Below, in pieces: positions 1 to 10,014 of a DNA stretch of 61,397 nt (position 1 is its first letter; each line of letters begins with the position of its first letter). Made by a program: the position numbers and the translations under genes. The DNA is from Pseudomonas tremae (GTDB lineage: Bacteria; Pseudomonadota; Gammaproteobacteria; Pseudomonadales; Pseudomonadaceae): NCBI RefSeq assembly GCF_001401155.1, contig NZ_LJRO01000446.1, forward strand, positions 1-61,397, given 5' to 3'. Under the pieces are notes generated by a model. It was given only the letters and a program-made list of their open reading frames with translations, was not told the DNA's origin and ran no database searches.

Positions 1-1
1 G

Positions 2-520
2 ATGCGCATGCGCATCCAGCGTGAGGCTTCCGGCAAGCGCTTCCTCAACCTGTTTGCCTACACCGCGACGGCAAGCGTCCATGCTGCCAAGGGCGGCGCG
101 CGCAGCACCACCAGTGTCGACCTGTCGCGTACCTACCTTGACTGGGCTCGTCGCAATCTGTCGCTCAACGGGTTTTCCGACAAGAACCGTCTGGAGCAGG
201 GTGATGTGATGGCCTGGCTACAGGCCAATCGAGACGAGTACGACCTGATCTTCATTGACCCCCCGACGTTCTCGAACTCCAAGCGCATGGAAGGGATCTT
301 TGATGTGCAGCGCGATCAGGTCGAGCTGATCGACTTGGCAATGGCACGCCTGGCACCCGGTGGCGTGTTGTATTTCTCCAATAACTTTCGCAAGTTCGTG
401 CTTGATGAAAATCTCGCCCAGCGTTACTCGGTCGAGGACATCACCGCACAGACCATCGACCCTGACTTTGCCCGTAACGGCAAGATTCATCGCGCCTGGA
501 AAATAATGGCGCACGCCTGA
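2..520 (+). CDS. rlmL: RlmKL (RlmL), C-terminal part: 23S rRNA guanine methyltransferase, 5' end outside window
   Basis: This is the C-terminal methyltransferase domain (RlmK part) of the bifunctional enzyme that makes m7G2069 and m2G2445 in 23S rRNA. The visible 172 residues contain the SAM-binding Rossmann fold: LNLFAYTATASVHAA is motif I, and FIDPPTFSNSKRM carries the DPP catalytic motif. The full protein is about 750 residues, so roughly three quarters lies upstream of the window. The ATG at position 2 is an internal methionine, not the start. The family call is firm from the DPPTFSNS motif and the ending NGKIHRAWKI. Confidence 0.93.
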   Translation: MRMRIQREASGKRFLNLFAYTATASVHAAKGGARSTTSVDLSRTYLDWARRNLSLNGFSDKNRLEQGDVMAWLQANRDEYDLIFIDPPTFSNSKRMEGIFDVQRDQVELIDLAMARLAPGGVLYFSNNFRKFVLDENLAQRYSVEDITAQTIDPDFARNGKIHRAWKIMAHA

Positions 521-731
521 GATCAAGCGCAATGAGCTGGTCTGTAGCATTCATACAGGCCTGCTCATCGCCCTGAGAGGGATTGCACTCGGGAAAACAG
601 GCGAGTTGCGGGCCAGCATTGACACCCAACTGAAATAATCACTGGCCCTATGAAAATTATCGGCGAATGGCTATAACTGAAGTCATAGCCAGCTTGACGC
701 TTCAGTTCGTTGGCGTCATGAGTTTCTGCCG

Positions 732-3122
732 ATGACAGTGAAACGTTTCAGGCTCAGAGTATTGAGTTTCATCAGTGGCCAGCTGTCGCCCTGGCTTGTG
801 GCTGTTCTGGCTTTTCTGGTCGGTGGGGCGCTCACCGTCATGTTGGCGGTGGCTGATAATGCGTTGTATCAGCGGCAGTTGCGTCAGCGTTTCGACATGC
901 TGGCGGCCGAACGCTTCAGTCGTCTTCAGGAGCGCCTCGACCGACAGGTCACGCGGCTCGATACCCTCAGTCGCTTCTTCATTTTCTCTCGGCAGGTCGA
1001 ACCGTCAGAGTTTGATGGCTTCGTTGCACCTTTGCTGCTTGGAACCCAGGCGTATGCCTGGAACCCCAAAGTCAGCCGGACCGAGCGGGCTGCTTTTGAA
1101 GCACAGGCACGCAAGGAGGGTTTGACCGACTACGCCATACGCGAACTCGACGAGAACGGCGCGCTGAAGATAGCCGATGTACGGGACGAGTATTTCCCTG
1201 TGCGGTTCATCCAGACCCTTGGTAAGGTGCCGCCGCCCCTGGGTCTGGATATTGCGTCCGAGCCGGTACGCCATAGTGCTATCGAGCGTGCACGCCTGCT
1301 CAAGCATATTGTCGCAACGCCGCGCATCCGTCTGCTGGCCCTCGACCCGTCCGATATCTACGGTATTTTGCTCGTGGCACCGGTTTTTTCGGTGTCCTCG
1401 CCGTCTTCCGAGCTGAAAGGTTATGTCACCGCAATCATCAGTCTGGCGCAGTTGATGAATGTGGGCACTGTGGAGCAGGACAACCTTTCGGTGACCATGC
1501 AGGACCTGAGCTCACCGGCAAAGCCCGAGCAGGTCTACCAATCGCCGGTTGCCGCAATAAACAATCAGCTTTACGCCAGCAGCTTGCTGAGCCTGGGCGA
1601 CAGGGATTACCTGGTCGAGGTACGGCCGACGCAGATTTTCAGCCAGAGTAATCAGATCGTGATGCCGGGTCGGGTGATGTGGCTGGGTGGGCTCCTGAGT
1701 CTGATGCTCAGCGCCTTGCTGTACAGCCTGATCAGTCAGCGTCAGCGGGCTTTGCAGCGCGTCGCTCAGCGCACTCGCGAGCTACGCCAGCGCGAACTGC
1801 AGTTGCGGGCCGCCCACGGTCAGTTGCGCAACGTGCTCGACGCTGCGACCGAAGTGGCCATCATCGCCACCGATCTGGATGGCCTGATCAACACTTTCAA
1901 CGTTGGCGCGCAGAAGATGCTGGGTTACGCGCAAGAGGACGTGCTCGGCAAATTTCGTCTGATGGACCTTTATCAGTCCGCTGAGCTGGAGTTGCGGGCG
2001 GGCAGCCTGAGCAGGGAACTGGGCCGGCCGGTCAGCGCCTCCCAACTGATGTTTCTCGATGCCGTGCAAGAGGGCAGCCACCCGTCGCAGGAATGGACCC
2101 TGCAGCGCAGTGATGGCAGCACTCTGGTCGTGGACATGCTGGTCACGGCCGTGCGTGACGATCAGGGGCTATGGACGGGCTATCTGGCCGTGTGCCTCGA
2201 CGTCACGGAGCACAAACGCGTCAACGAAGCCCTGGCCGAGCAGGGGGAGCTGCTGAAGAAGCTGGGGTCTCAAGTGCCTGGCGGTATTTACCAGTACCAT
2301 CTGGGCGTCGATGGCAGTGCTCACTTCAGGTATGCCAGCGCAGGCATGAGCGAATTGTTCGAAGTCGACGAAGCACAGCTGCTGGAGGATTCCGATGCGG
2401 TCCTGCGGCGCATTCATCCAACGGATCTGGTGCGGGTCAAAAGTTCGATCCTTGCCAGTGCAAGGCACCTGACGGCGTGGAGCGAAGAGTATCGCGTCGA
2501 GCTGCCCAGCAAGGGCCAGCGCTGGCTGCGCGCGGCGTCTACACCCGAGCGGCTGGCCGACGGCAGTGTGTTGTGGCACGGATTTGTGTCAGACATCACC
2601 GACCTCAAGCGAGTCGAACAGGAGCTGCGCGAGCTGTCGGTCACCGACGTACTGACTGGCGCCTACAACCGGCGTTATTTTCAGGACCGGATGCAGGCTG
2701 AGCTGAAAAGGGTCGATCGGCACGGCGGTCATTTGTCGATCATCATGCTCGACATCGACCATTTCAAGCGCATCAATGACCGCTTCGGGCATGCCGCAGG
2801 GGATCAGGTACTCAAGGCTATCTCGGAAAAGATCAGTCACCGCCTGCGCAGCGATGACGTGTTCTGTCGCCTGGGCGGCGAGGAATTCATGGTGGTGTGC
2901 CCCGGCACCCGAGGCGCACAGGCTTACCAACTGGCCCTGAGCCTGCGTGAAGAGTTGCGTAATCAAGTGATCGAAGGCGTCGATCATGTTGTTACGGCCA
3001 GTTTCGGGATTGCCAGCTTGCGTGCAGGTGAGGGGATCGACGCGATGTTGCTGCGTGCCGATTCGGGCGTCTATGCCGCCAAACAGGCTGGTCGGGACCA
3101 CGTCGAACCCGAGCAGCCGTGA
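732..3122 (+). CDS. Membrane-bound CHASE-PAS-PAS-GGDEF diguanylate cyclase
   Basis: A predicted c-di-GMP synthase of 796 residues. A first membrane segment lies at about residues 18-42, followed by a periplasmic CHASE-type sensor (about 80-300) and a second membrane segment (about 310-335). A short coiled coil leads into two PAS domains (about 365-490 and 505-625) and a C-terminal GGDEF domain (about 630-796). The active site reads GGEEF, a functional variant. RSDD stands five residues before it, which fits the RxxD product-inhibition site, so the enzyme is probably active and feedback controlled. There is no EAL domain. The CHASE ligand cannot be told from sequence. The gene is monocistronic and convergent with dacB. 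Confidence 0.9.
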   Translation: MTVKRFRLRVLSFISGQLSPWLVAVLAFLVGGALTVMLAVADNALYQRQLRQRFDMLAAERFSRLQERLDRQVTRLDTLSRFFIFSRQVEPSEFDGFVAPLLLGTQAYAWNPKVSRTERAAFEAQARKEGLTDYAIRELDENGALKIADVRDEYFPVRFIQTLGKVPPPLGLDIASEPVRHSAIERARLLKHIVATPRIRLLALDPSDIYGILLVAPVFSVSSPSSELKGYVTAIISLAQLMNVGTVEQDNLSVTMQDLSSPAKPEQVYQSPVAAINNQLYASSLLSLGDRDYLVEVRPTQIFSQSNQIVMPGRVMWLGGLLSLMLSALLYSLISQRQRALQRVAQRTRELRQRELQLRAAHGQLRNVLDAATEVAIIATDLDGLINTFNVGAQKMLGYAQEDVLGKFRLMDLYQSAELELRAGSLSRELGRPVSASQLMFLDAVQEGSHPSQEWTLQRSDGSTLVVDMLVTAVRDDQGLWTGYLAVCLDVTEHKRVNEALAEQGELLKKLGSQVPGGIYQYHLGVDGSAHFRYASAGMSELFEVDEAQLLEDSDAVLRRIHPTDLVRVKSSILASARHLTAWSEEYRVELPSKGQRWLRAASTPERLADGSVLWHGFVSDITDLKRVEQELRELSVTDVLTGAYNRRYFQDRMQAELKRVDRHGGHLSIIMLDIDHFKRINDRFGHAAGDQVLKAISEKISHRLRSDDVFCRLGGEEFMVVCPGTRGAQAYQLALSLREELRNQVIEGVDHVVTASFGIASLRAGEGIDAMLLRADSGVYAAKQAGRDHVEPEQP

Positions 3123-3159
3123 TCCGGTGCATCCACACAGCGCGCTGATGTGAAACAGC

Positions 3160-3185
3160 AAGGCCCGCTGCGAAAGCGGGCCTTC
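3160..3185. terminator. Hairpin terminator between the diguanylate cyclase gene and dacB
   Basis: GGCCCGCT at 3162-3169 pairs with AGCGGGCC at 3175-3182 around a five-base loop. It is flanked by A- and T-containing arms on both sides and lies between two convergent genes, so it can serve both. The T tract on the plus strand is short. Confidence 0.7.
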
Positions 3186-3207
3186 ATGACGCAGGCAGGG
3201 ACGTTAT

Positions 3208-4674
3208 TTATTGCTGGATCGAGACCGTCGTGCTGGCAAGCTTCGGCTGGCGATACAGGTCGATCAATACTTCATCCAGTATCGAAGACGCGCCGAACGG
3301 ACGCGGATCGTTGAGGATAGCCACGACCGCCCAGGTATTGCCATTGCTGTCGCGGCTGAAACCGGCGATGGCTCGCACGGTGTTCAGGGTGCCGGTCTTG
3401 ATATGCGCCTCGCCCAGCAGAGGGGTGCGTTTGAGACGTTTGCGCATAGTGCCGTCAAGCCCGGCCAGCGGCATCGAGCTCATGAACTCGGCGGCATACG
3501 GGCTGCGCCAGGCAGCTTGCAGAATAATCGCCATTTCACGTGCGCTGACTCGCTCCGCGCGGGAAAGCCCCGAGCCGTTTTCCATCACCAGATGCGGAGC
3601 GGTGATACCCTTTTTCGCCAGCCACTGACGAATTACGCGTTGTGCGGCCTTGCCGTCGTCGCCGTCCGCGTCGTTACGAAACTCTTCTCCCAGGCTGAGG
3701 AACAGCTGCTGGGCCATGGTGTTGTTGCTGAATTTGTTGATGTCGCGGATAACTTCCGCCAGGTCCGGCGAAAAAGCCTTGGCCAGCAGTTTGGTGTTGG
3801 CAGGTACTACGCCAACCCGATCCTTGCCCAGAATGGTGCCGCCCAGCTCCTGCCAGATAGCCCGCACTGCGCCAGCCGCGTAAGCCGGGTGATCCAGCAG
3901 CGAGAGATAGGTCTGGGAGTTGCAGCCATTACCCAGTTGACCTGTCACGGTCACGTTCACGCTGCCGTCAGCCTGGGTCACCGGGTTGTAGCGAACGTCT
4001 CCGCTGCACTGCTTCGAAGCGCTGGCCTTTACCTGATTGTCGATGTGGATTGTGGCAATGGGCGGTTCGACGGAGACCAGAATCTTGCCATCATCGTTTC
4101 GGGTCACGAAGCGCAGGGCCTTGAGGTTGACCATCAGCGCGTCGGGTTTGACCAGAAACGGCTTGTTGGTGTCGTTGCCGTCATCGTTGAACACCGGCAA
4201 TTGCGGCTGCACGAAATGGCTGCGGTCGAGGATCAGGTCACCGGTCACCTGCTGCACCCCGTTGGCCCGCAGGTCACGCATCAGCAACCAGAGTTTTTCC
4301 ATGTTGAGCTTTGGATCACCGCCGCCCTTGAGGTACAGATTGCCGCGCAACACGCCGTTGCTTAGGGTGCCATCGGTAAAGAATTCGGTTTTCCACTGGT
4401 GCGTAGGGCCGAGTATTTCCAGCGCCGCATAGGTGGTGATCAACTTCATGGTGGAAGCCGGGTTTACCGACACATCGGCATTGAAGACTGTCGGTGTACC
4501 TGGGCCGTTGAGCGGCAGCATAACCAGCGAGAGCGCATCATCGCCGAGTTTGCTGGCTTTTAAAGCCTGTTGAACCTTGGGGGGCAGCGTGGTGTTGACG
4601 ACGGCAGCGTAGGAGGGCAGGGCCAGTGGCAAAAAAAGCGAGGCGAGCAACAATGGACGTAACGACTTAATCAT
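3208..4674 (-). CDS. dacB: D-alanyl-D-alanine carboxypeptidase/endopeptidase, PBP4 (DacB)
   Basis: A periplasmic low-molecular-mass class C penicillin-binding protein that trims pentapeptides and cleaves DD-crosslinks in peptidoglycan. A signal peptide occupies about residues 1-23 (ending LPSYA). The catalytic SxxK motif is visible in NPASTMKL near residue 72. SNN occurs in DINKFSNNTMA, and KTG appears in AHIKTGTLN near the C terminus. The length of 488 residues matches the family, including the large insert between SxxK and SxN. The downstream hairpin is shared with the convergent diguanylate cyclase gene. Confidence 0.93.
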   Translation of the reverse strand: MIKSLRPLLLASLFLPLALPSYAAVVNTTLPPKVQQALKASKLGDDALSLVMLPLNGPGTPTVFNADVSVNPASTMKLITTYAALEILGPTHQWKTEFFTDGTLSNGVLRGNLYLKGGGDPKLNMEKLWLLMRDLRANGVQQVTGDLILDRSHFVQPQLPVFNDDGNDTNKPFLVKPDALMVNLKALRFVTRNDDGKILVSVEPPIATIHIDNQVKASASKQCSGDVRYNPVTQADGSVNVTVTGQLGNGCNSQTYLSLLDHPAYAAGAVRAIWQELGGTILGKDRVGVVPANTKLLAKAFSPDLAEVIRDINKFSNNTMAQQLFLSLGEEFRNDADGDDGKAAQRVIRQWLAKKGITAPHLVMENGSGLSRAERVSAREMAIILQAAWRSPYAAEFMSSMPLAGLDGTMRKRLKRTPLLGEAHIKTGTLNTVRAIAGFSRDSNGNTWAVVAILNDPRPFGASSILDEVLIDLYRQPKLASTTVSIQQ

Positions 4675-4996
4675 TGACTAAAACCCTACTGCAAAGAGGG
4701 AGATAAAAAAGAGGGCATGGATGAATTCCCCCGGTAACTGTTCGATAACTCGATAACTATAGTAGTGAATTCGCTGCGGTTTTTTGTAATACATGAAGCT
4801 GCGCCGCGAACGAGCGGCATTATGCCCCAAGCGGAACCGGGTTGTGACAGAGGTAGGGCGCGGAATCGCGATTTTTTATCGACCTCGTTCAGCAGTCGCC
4901 GACATGCCATGTTCGGATTGCAAACAGCAATTGTCGGGCTTTTAAAACGCCAAGCTGGTAAAGTGCCGCCCGATATTTATTGATGAGGATTGTCCC
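4675..4996. other. Intergenic region between divergent dacB and yggL
   Basis: 322 bases without a convincing gene. It must hold the promoters of dacB (minus) and the YggL gene (plus). A palindromic ACTATAGT at 4756-4763 offers a TATAGT -10 box on either strand, next to two copies of TCGATAAC, but I see no good -35 partner. The short ORFs here look random. Confidence 0.4.
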
Positions 4997-5341
4997 ATGG
5001 CCACTAACCGCTCCCGCCGTCTGCGCAAAAAACTGTGTGTGGACGAGTTCCAGGAATTGGGTTTTGAACTGAACCTGGACTTCAAGCAAGAGCTGGATGA
5101 CAAGGCAATCGATGCTTTCCTTGATGCTTTCCTGAAAGAAGCAATGGAAGCCAACGGTCTTGGTTATGTGGGCGGCGACGACTTCGGTCTGGTTTGCCTG
5201 AGCAAGCGTGGCTCGGTCAGCGAAGAGCAGCGTGTTGCTGTCGAAGCCTGGCTCAAAGGCCGCAGCGAACTGACAGAAGTCACTGTCAGCCCGCTGATCG
5301 ACGTCTGGTACCCGGAAAAAGAAATCAACCCGGCCGCCTGA
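4997..5341 (+). CDS. YggL family 50S ribosome-binding protein (DUF469)
   Basis: A 114-residue acidic protein with a basic start (MATNRSRRLRKKLCVDEFQELGF) typical of the YggL/DUF469 family. The E. coli member associates with the 50S subunit late in assembly. The sequence is contiguous and of usual length. The ATG is preceded by GAGGA at a good distance. The gene stands alone and ends in a strong hairpin. Its physiological role is poorly known. Confidence 0.85.
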   Translation: MATNRSRRLRKKLCVDEFQELGFELNLDFKQELDDKAIDAFLDAFLKEAMEANGLGYVGGDDFGLVCLSKRGSVSEEQRVAVEAWLKGRSELTEVTVSPLIDVWYPEKEINPAA

Positions 5342-5346
5342 TGTGA

Positions 5347-5373
5347 GGGGAAGCAGGCATAGCCTGCTTCCCC
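5347..5373. terminator. Strong hairpin between yggL and the hybrid kinase gene
   Basis: GGGGAAGCAGGC at 5347-5358 pairs perfectly with GCCTGCTTCCCC at 5362-5373 around a three-base loop. It lies between convergent genes. There is no long T tract, so termination may be bidirectional but partial. Confidence 0.65.
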
Positions 5374-5421
5374 TGCTGTTCCCCGCAATGCCCCCTCCGC
5401 TACATTGTCTCCCGGTGTTTC

Positions 5422-8400
5422 TCAGTCAGGTTTGGCCTGCCGCAGAATCAGTGCATCCTCAAGTTCGATCATCGCCAACTCGACGGCCTTCTGGCAGAGA
5501 TGAAACTGCTCATCTGTCACGTCGGCTTCGCAGGCCTTCTCTAGTTCGTCACACGCTTCAACCACCCGCGAGGCGCTGATGATGCGGGCTGCGCCCTTGA
5601 TCCTGTGCGCCAGTTCGACGGTCTTCCCGCGATTGTCTTCCAGTACCAACCTGGCAAGTGACAACCGGTCCTCGTGGTTGCTCTGCAGCAATTGGGCGAT
5701 CAGGCGTTCGACCATCTGCGGGCGGTTGCCGGTCAGGTTGCTGACGCTGTCGAGGCTGAAAGGCAGCGCGGCTGTGCGCCCCAGAGGAGATATCGTGCCT
5801 AGTCGCTCGCTGAGCGTCGACAGGCTGATGGGTTTGAACAGGCAGTCGTCCATGCCCGCAGCCAGGCAACGGTCTATCTCGTCTTGCTGGGCATTGGCCG
5901 TAAAGCCCCACAGCGGGCAACGGGGCCGGGCTGACGAGCCTTCCAGGGTGCGGATGGCGGACGCCATGTCATAGCCGCTCATGATCGGCATGTTGCAGTC
6001 AGCAACCACCAGATCGAAGTTGTCAGCCTTCCATTGTGCAAGCCCCTGCGCACCATTTTCAGCCACTTCGCAATGATGGCCGAGAAAGCCCAGTTGCTGA
6101 CACAGCAGCATCCGGTTGGCGGGATGGTCGTCCACCACCAGGATCCTGAGGGGCTGGCTGGCCGAACTCGAGGGCTGCGGCGCCACGGGCTGATGGGTCA
6201 GCGGTTCAAGTGTCGTCAGCAGCAGCTCCATGCTCACCCGGGTGCCTTGGCCCGGCGCGCTGTCGAGCTGCAGGTTGCCGCCCATCATCACGCACAGGCT
6301 GCGGCAGATCACCAGTCCCAGGCCGGCGCCGGTCCTGGCCATCTGCCCGGTATTGTCCACCTGAGCAAAAGGCTCGAAGAGGCGCTGCTGGTCTTCGCTG
6401 CTGATGCCGATGCCGCTGTCCTGAACCATTACATGCAGGTGCAGCTGTTGGGGGTCCGCTGTATCGCCAGCCTGAAGGCTGATCTTTACCTGCCCGTCCT
6501 GAGTGAACTTGATGGCGTTGCTGACCAGATTGGACAATATCTGCTTGAAGCGCAGAGGATCGATCAGCACGTCGGTGTTGATTCGGCTGTCCAGCGCCAG
6601 CACCAGGCTGAGGTCTTTCTGTCGGGCCAGGCCGTCGAAGACCCTGACCACCGACTCGACCAGCTGGCGCAGGTTTGCCCGCTCCGGGTTGAGAGCCAGA
6701 CGGCCGGATTCGATGCGGGCGATATCAAGGATATCGCCTATCAGGTCCAGCAGGTCGTTGGCCGAGCTGTAGGCAACCTCGATGGCAGAGCGGTCCAGTT
6801 CGCCATGGTCGGCACGTTTGAGTGCCAGCTCGAGCATGCCGATCACGGCATTCATTGGAGTGCGTATTTCATGGCTCATGGTGGCCAGAAAGGTACTTTT
6901 GGCCCGACTGGCCGCGTCCGCCTGCTCCTTGGCGGCCTGCAGCTCCTCAATCAACTGGCGACGTTCACTGATGTCGATCCAGCCACCGATGATGCCTTGC
7001 ACTTCGCCCAGCGAGTCGCGGAAGGGCAATATCCAGTGATAAATGATCAGTTGCCGCTCACCGATCCGCAAAGGGCGGTCAAGGATCAGGGCCGTACCGC
7101 TGGCCATGACCTGCTCATAGTCCGCTGCGTATTCACTGGCTTCGAAGGCATTGCCCGGCACGCCTGCGGCGGTGCTCTTGCCGATGACATCTTCACGTCT
7201 GGCAGAGAACGTTTGAAGGTAGCTGTCGTTGCAGATACGCAGAAGGCCTTCTCGATCGCGCACGTAGATCGGGTGCGGGGTGCCGTCCACCAGCGCTCTC
7301 ATGAATTCGAACTGATCGCCCAGCGCCCGCTCGGCGGCTTCGCGCTGGCGGATCTGCCTTTGCATCCACGCATTCCAGGCCAGCAGGCCCAGCAGCAGAA
7401 GGCTCGCCCCGATCAGGATCTGGTAGATCAGGCGCTCGTAATCGTGCCAGGTCGCACTCGATGGGGTGTAGGCGCGCCATCGATTGTTGATTGCCGCCAG
7501 ATCCTGAGGAGCTATGCTCGCCAGTGCCTTGTCGAGAATCGAACTCAGCTCAATGGCATTGCGCGAGGTGGCCATGGAAATCAGCGCCGGGTCCTCGCCG
7601 AGGGTGGCAGTCATCTGCAAACGCTCTTCAAAGATGCCTGAAGACAGAAAGTAGTTTGCACTCAGCAGCGAAATGACCGCGCCTTCGGTTCTGCCCAGCG
7701 CCAGCATGTCCAGTGCCTGGAACGGGTTGTCGATTTCCAGTGGCACGACGTTCGGGTAGTTGTTGCGCAGCCAGCCCAGCATCGGGCTGCCCTGGGTGAT
7801 GGCCAGGCGTTTGCCGTCCATTTGTTCGAGATGGCTGGGTGACCCCTGATCCTTGCGGGTGACCAGTACGAAAGAATTGTCGACATAAGGTCGGCTGAAG
7901 CTCAGGCGGTCTTCTCGCTCGTCACTGGAATCCAGTGCGCCGATCATGTCGGCTTTGCCCTCTGTGACCTGATTTTGCATATCCGTCAGGCTCGGCGAGC
8001 GCTTGACGTCGAACTTGAGCCCGGTGCGCAGGCGAACCAGCTCCAGCAGGTCAGCAGTGATGCCGCGAAAATTGCCTTTGGCATCGAAAAACGTCAGGGG
8101 GGCGTAGGCTTCGTTGACCACCACACGTACGGTTGGATGCTGAGCGATCCAGCGTTCCTCGCGCTGTGTGAGTTGCAGCTTCTGGTCGGTCAGCAGCAGA
8201 TCGCTGCCTGTGTTCCAGCGTCGGGATATGTTGATGCGCTCCTCGACCGGAATCGCCTTCAATGCCTGGTTGATGATACCCAGCAGTTGGGTGTTTTCCT
8301 GGCGTACGGCGAAGCTGAAGCCATTGGCCTCGTGCTTGCCGAAGTTCGACATCTGGACGTTGTTCAGGTAGCCCTTGTTGATGATGTACTGGGTAGAAAT

Positions 8401-9042
8401 GGTGTCGCCCAGAAATACATCGGCCTGGTTGAAGGCCACGGCATTGATGGCGTTCTGAAACGACGGGTAATGCTTGAGAATCGCGCCTGGATAAGTCGCT
8501 TCGACCTCCGCTGTCGGCAAGTAGTGATAGACCATGCTCAGGCGCATGCCTTTCAGGCCGTCGTTCAAGGGGCGCGTTTCTCCGACGCGTGTGACCAGCA
8601 CGGGCTGGTCCACCGAGTAGGGTTGGGACAGCCTGATGTTGCGCTCGACGGCTTCGAAGCCGTTGGCGGTGCCCAGCAGATCGACCTGGCCTGCGACAAG
8701 CGCCCTGATCGCTGCGTCACGGCTCGCGAAACGCTGGACCCTGATCGGGAGGTCCAGCGCCCCCGAGATGATGCCAGCGTAATCAGCCGTTATGCCTTCG
8801 TAATCGTTGCCTGAAATAGTCACGTCGAAGGGTGGGTAGTCAGGGCTGGAAGTGCCTAGAATCAGCTCGCGCTGACCGCGTACCCACTGCCATTGGCTGC
8901 TGTCCAGCTTGACGTCCATGTGCGCAGGGCTCGAGCGACCGAGCAGGGTGTAGTGATCGGCCGCGGCAGGACCGGCCTCGACACCCCAGCCTGTGCAGAG
9001 GCCTGTGGCCAGTAGTAATAATTGTCTGAAGCGCTTGGGCAT
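5422..9042 (-). CDS. BvgS/RocS-like hybrid sensor histidine kinase
   Basis: An unorthodox sensor kinase of about 1206 residues, close to BvgS in size and order. It has a signal peptide, two tandem periplasmic solute-binding (SBP_bac_3, Venus flytrap) domains (about 45-280 and 300-530), one membrane segment (about 545-567) and a PAS domain (about 585-700). The HisKA motif MSHEIRTPMNAVIGM, an ATPase domain with a G-rich box (TGAGLGLVI), a receiver domain (phosphoacceptor Asp in VVADCNMPIMSG) and an HPt domain (AHRIKGAARI) follow. A GTG at 9054 overlaps the regulator stop. I prefer the ATG at 9042 because a GAGAG ribosome site precedes it. It pairs with the LuxR-type regulator upstream. The ligand is unknown. 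Confidence 0.9.
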   Translation of the reverse strand: MPKRFRQLLLLATGLCTGWGVEAGPAAADHYTLLGRSSPAHMDVKLDSSQWQWVRGQRELILGTSSPDYPPFDVTISGNDYEGITADYAGIISGALDLPIRVQRFASRDAAIRALVAGQVDLLGTANGFEAVERNIRLSQPYSVDQPVLVTRVGETRPLNDGLKGMRLSMVYHYLPTAEVEATYPGAILKHYPSFQNAINAVAFNQADVFLGDTISTQYIINKGYLNNVQMSNFGKHEANGFSFAVRQENTQLLGIINQALKAIPVEERINISRRWNTGSDLLLTDQKLQLTQREERWIAQHPTVRVVVNEAYAPLTFFDAKGNFRGITADLLELVRLRTGLKFDVKRSPSLTDMQNQVTEGKADMIGALDSSDEREDRLSFSRPYVDNSFVLVTRKDQGSPSHLEQMDGKRLAITQGSPMLGWLRNNYPNVVPLEIDNPFQALDMLALGRTEGAVISLLSANYFLSSGIFEERLQMTATLGEDPALISMATSRNAIELSSILDKALASIAPQDLAAINNRWRAYTPSSATWHDYERLIYQILIGASLLLLGLLAWNAWMQRQIRQREAAERALGDQFEFMRALVDGTPHPIYVRDREGLLRICNDSYLQTFSARREDVIGKSTAAGVPGNAFEASEYAADYEQVMASGTALILDRPLRIGERQLIIYHWILPFRDSLGEVQGIIGGWIDISERRQLIEELQAAKEQADAASRAKSTFLATMSHEIRTPMNAVIGMLELALKRADHGELDRSAIEVAYSSANDLLDLIGDILDIARIESGRLALNPERANLRQLVESVVRVFDGLARQKDLSLVLALDSRINTDVLIDPLRFKQILSNLVSNAIKFTQDGQVKISLQAGDTADPQQLHLHVMVQDSGIGISSEDQQRLFEPFAQVDNTGQMARTGAGLGLVICRSLCVMMGGNLQLDSAPGQGTRVSMELLLTTLEPLTHQPVAPQPSSSASQPLRILVVDDHPANRMLLCQQLGFLGHHCEVAENGAQGLAQWKADNFDLVVADCNMPIMSGYDMASAIRTLEGSSARPRCPLWGFTANAQQDEIDRCLAAGMDDCLFKPISLSTLSERLGTISPLGRTAALPFSLDSVSNLTGNRPQMVERLIAQLLQSNHEDRLSLARLVLEDNRGKTVELAHRIKGAARIISASRVVEACDELEKACEADVTDEQFHLCQKAVELAMIELEDALILRQAKPD

Positions 9043-9050
9043 CCGGTCTC

Positions 9051-9677
9051 TCACACTAGCGAGTTGCGTTTTGCCATCTCGATAAGTTCTACCAAGGTTC
9101 TGGTTTTGAGTTTTTGCATGAGCCTTGTCTTGTAGGTGCTCACGGTCTTGTTACTGAGAAACATGCCCTTGGCTATTTCCTTGTTGGAGCGCCCTTGTGC
9201 AAACAATTGCAGCACCATCAATTCACGATCATTGACCAACTTGAACAGCTCCAGCTCGCTGGTGTGTCCATCTTCACGAACTGCACACGCCAACGCCTGG
9301 CTGGGAAAGTAATTGTAGCCGGATAATACTGCTTTCACCGAACTGAGCAATTCGCTTAGATCTTCCTGTTTGCATACATAACCGGAAGCCCCCGATTGCA
9401 TGCAGCGAATCGCAAACAGATTGGGTGTCTGCGAGGTCAGCACCAGAATCTTGGACGGCAGCCCCATGGTGTTGAAGCGTGCCAGCACCTCAAGCCCGTC
9501 GAGCTTGGGGATGCTGATGTCGAGGATGATCAGGTCGGGCATGCATTCGCGAACCATTTGCATGGCGTCGACACCGTTATCGGTTTCGCCCACCACTTCG
9601 TAATTCTCGTTCTCCAGCAGCATTCTTACCGCCATCCGGATAACCGGGTGGTCGTCGATGATAAAAACTGAGTTCAT
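9051..9677 (-). CDS. LuxR/NarL-type response regulator (BvgA/RocA-like)
   Basis: A receiver domain (MNSVFIIDDHPVIRM; phosphoacceptor Asp in LIILDISIPKLDG near residue 54) is followed by a LuxR-type helix-turn-helix (LVNDRELMVLQLFAQGRSNKEIAKGM). The length is 208 residues. The reading frame extends 27 codons further up, but the ATG at 9677 gives the canonical receiver N terminus. It overlaps or abuts the hybrid kinase gene, so the two form an operon and a phosphorelay. The closest system I know in pseudomonads is RocSAR (SadARS), which controls fimbriae and biofilm. Targets here are not visible. Confidence 0.88.
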   Translation of the reverse strand: MNSVFIIDDHPVIRMAVRMLLENENYEVVGETDNGVDAMQMVRECMPDLIILDISIPKLDGLEVLARFNTMGLPSKILVLTSQTPNLFAIRCMQSGASGYVCKQEDLSELLSSVKAVLSGYNYFPSQALACAVREDGHTSELELFKLVNDRELMVLQLFAQGRSNKEIAKGMFLSNKTVSTYKTRLMQKLKTRTLVELIEMAKRNSLV

Positions 9678-10014
9678 ATTCCATTCCATAACAAGCGGCG
9701 AATAAAGCGCGCACCTTAGCTCAGATGTTCGGGCAGGCACATAAAGAGACTTGCTCAACAGACATATATAGGAAAAGTCCTACGATAATTCACGTATCGG
9801 AGTACGTAAAAGCCTACGCAGAACACAAGTGTGTTTAAACGTTAACGCGTTTTTCTGTGTGGTTCGAATTATGTTGTACAGGTTGTTTATTACTTTCTGG
9901 AATCATCAGGCATGTTTATCGATGATTTCCTACAGTTGTAAACGTGAATTCACGATCATCACGATCATCTGTCGGTGATGTGCGGTGAGTTGTTGTGCGA
10001 CAGCTTGTCGATAG
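9678..10014. other. A/T-rich intergenic region upstream of the response regulator gene
   Basis: 337 bases without a gene. It is more A/T-rich than its surroundings and carries several short dyads, for example AACGTTAACGCGTT around 9838 and a direct repeat CACGATCAT near 9952-9968. It probably holds the promoter of the two-component operon (minus strand). No coding remnant was recognised. Confidence 0.4.

Noticed and set aside
3211..4365. 384-codon ORF on the plus strand over dacB
   Set aside because: Shadow of dacB; no domain and no ribosome site.
6034..7641. 535-codon ORF on the plus strand, antisense to the hybrid kinase gene
   Set aside because: The opposite frame has clear histidine kinase domains. 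This one has no recognisable domain and is a by-product of GC-rich codon use.
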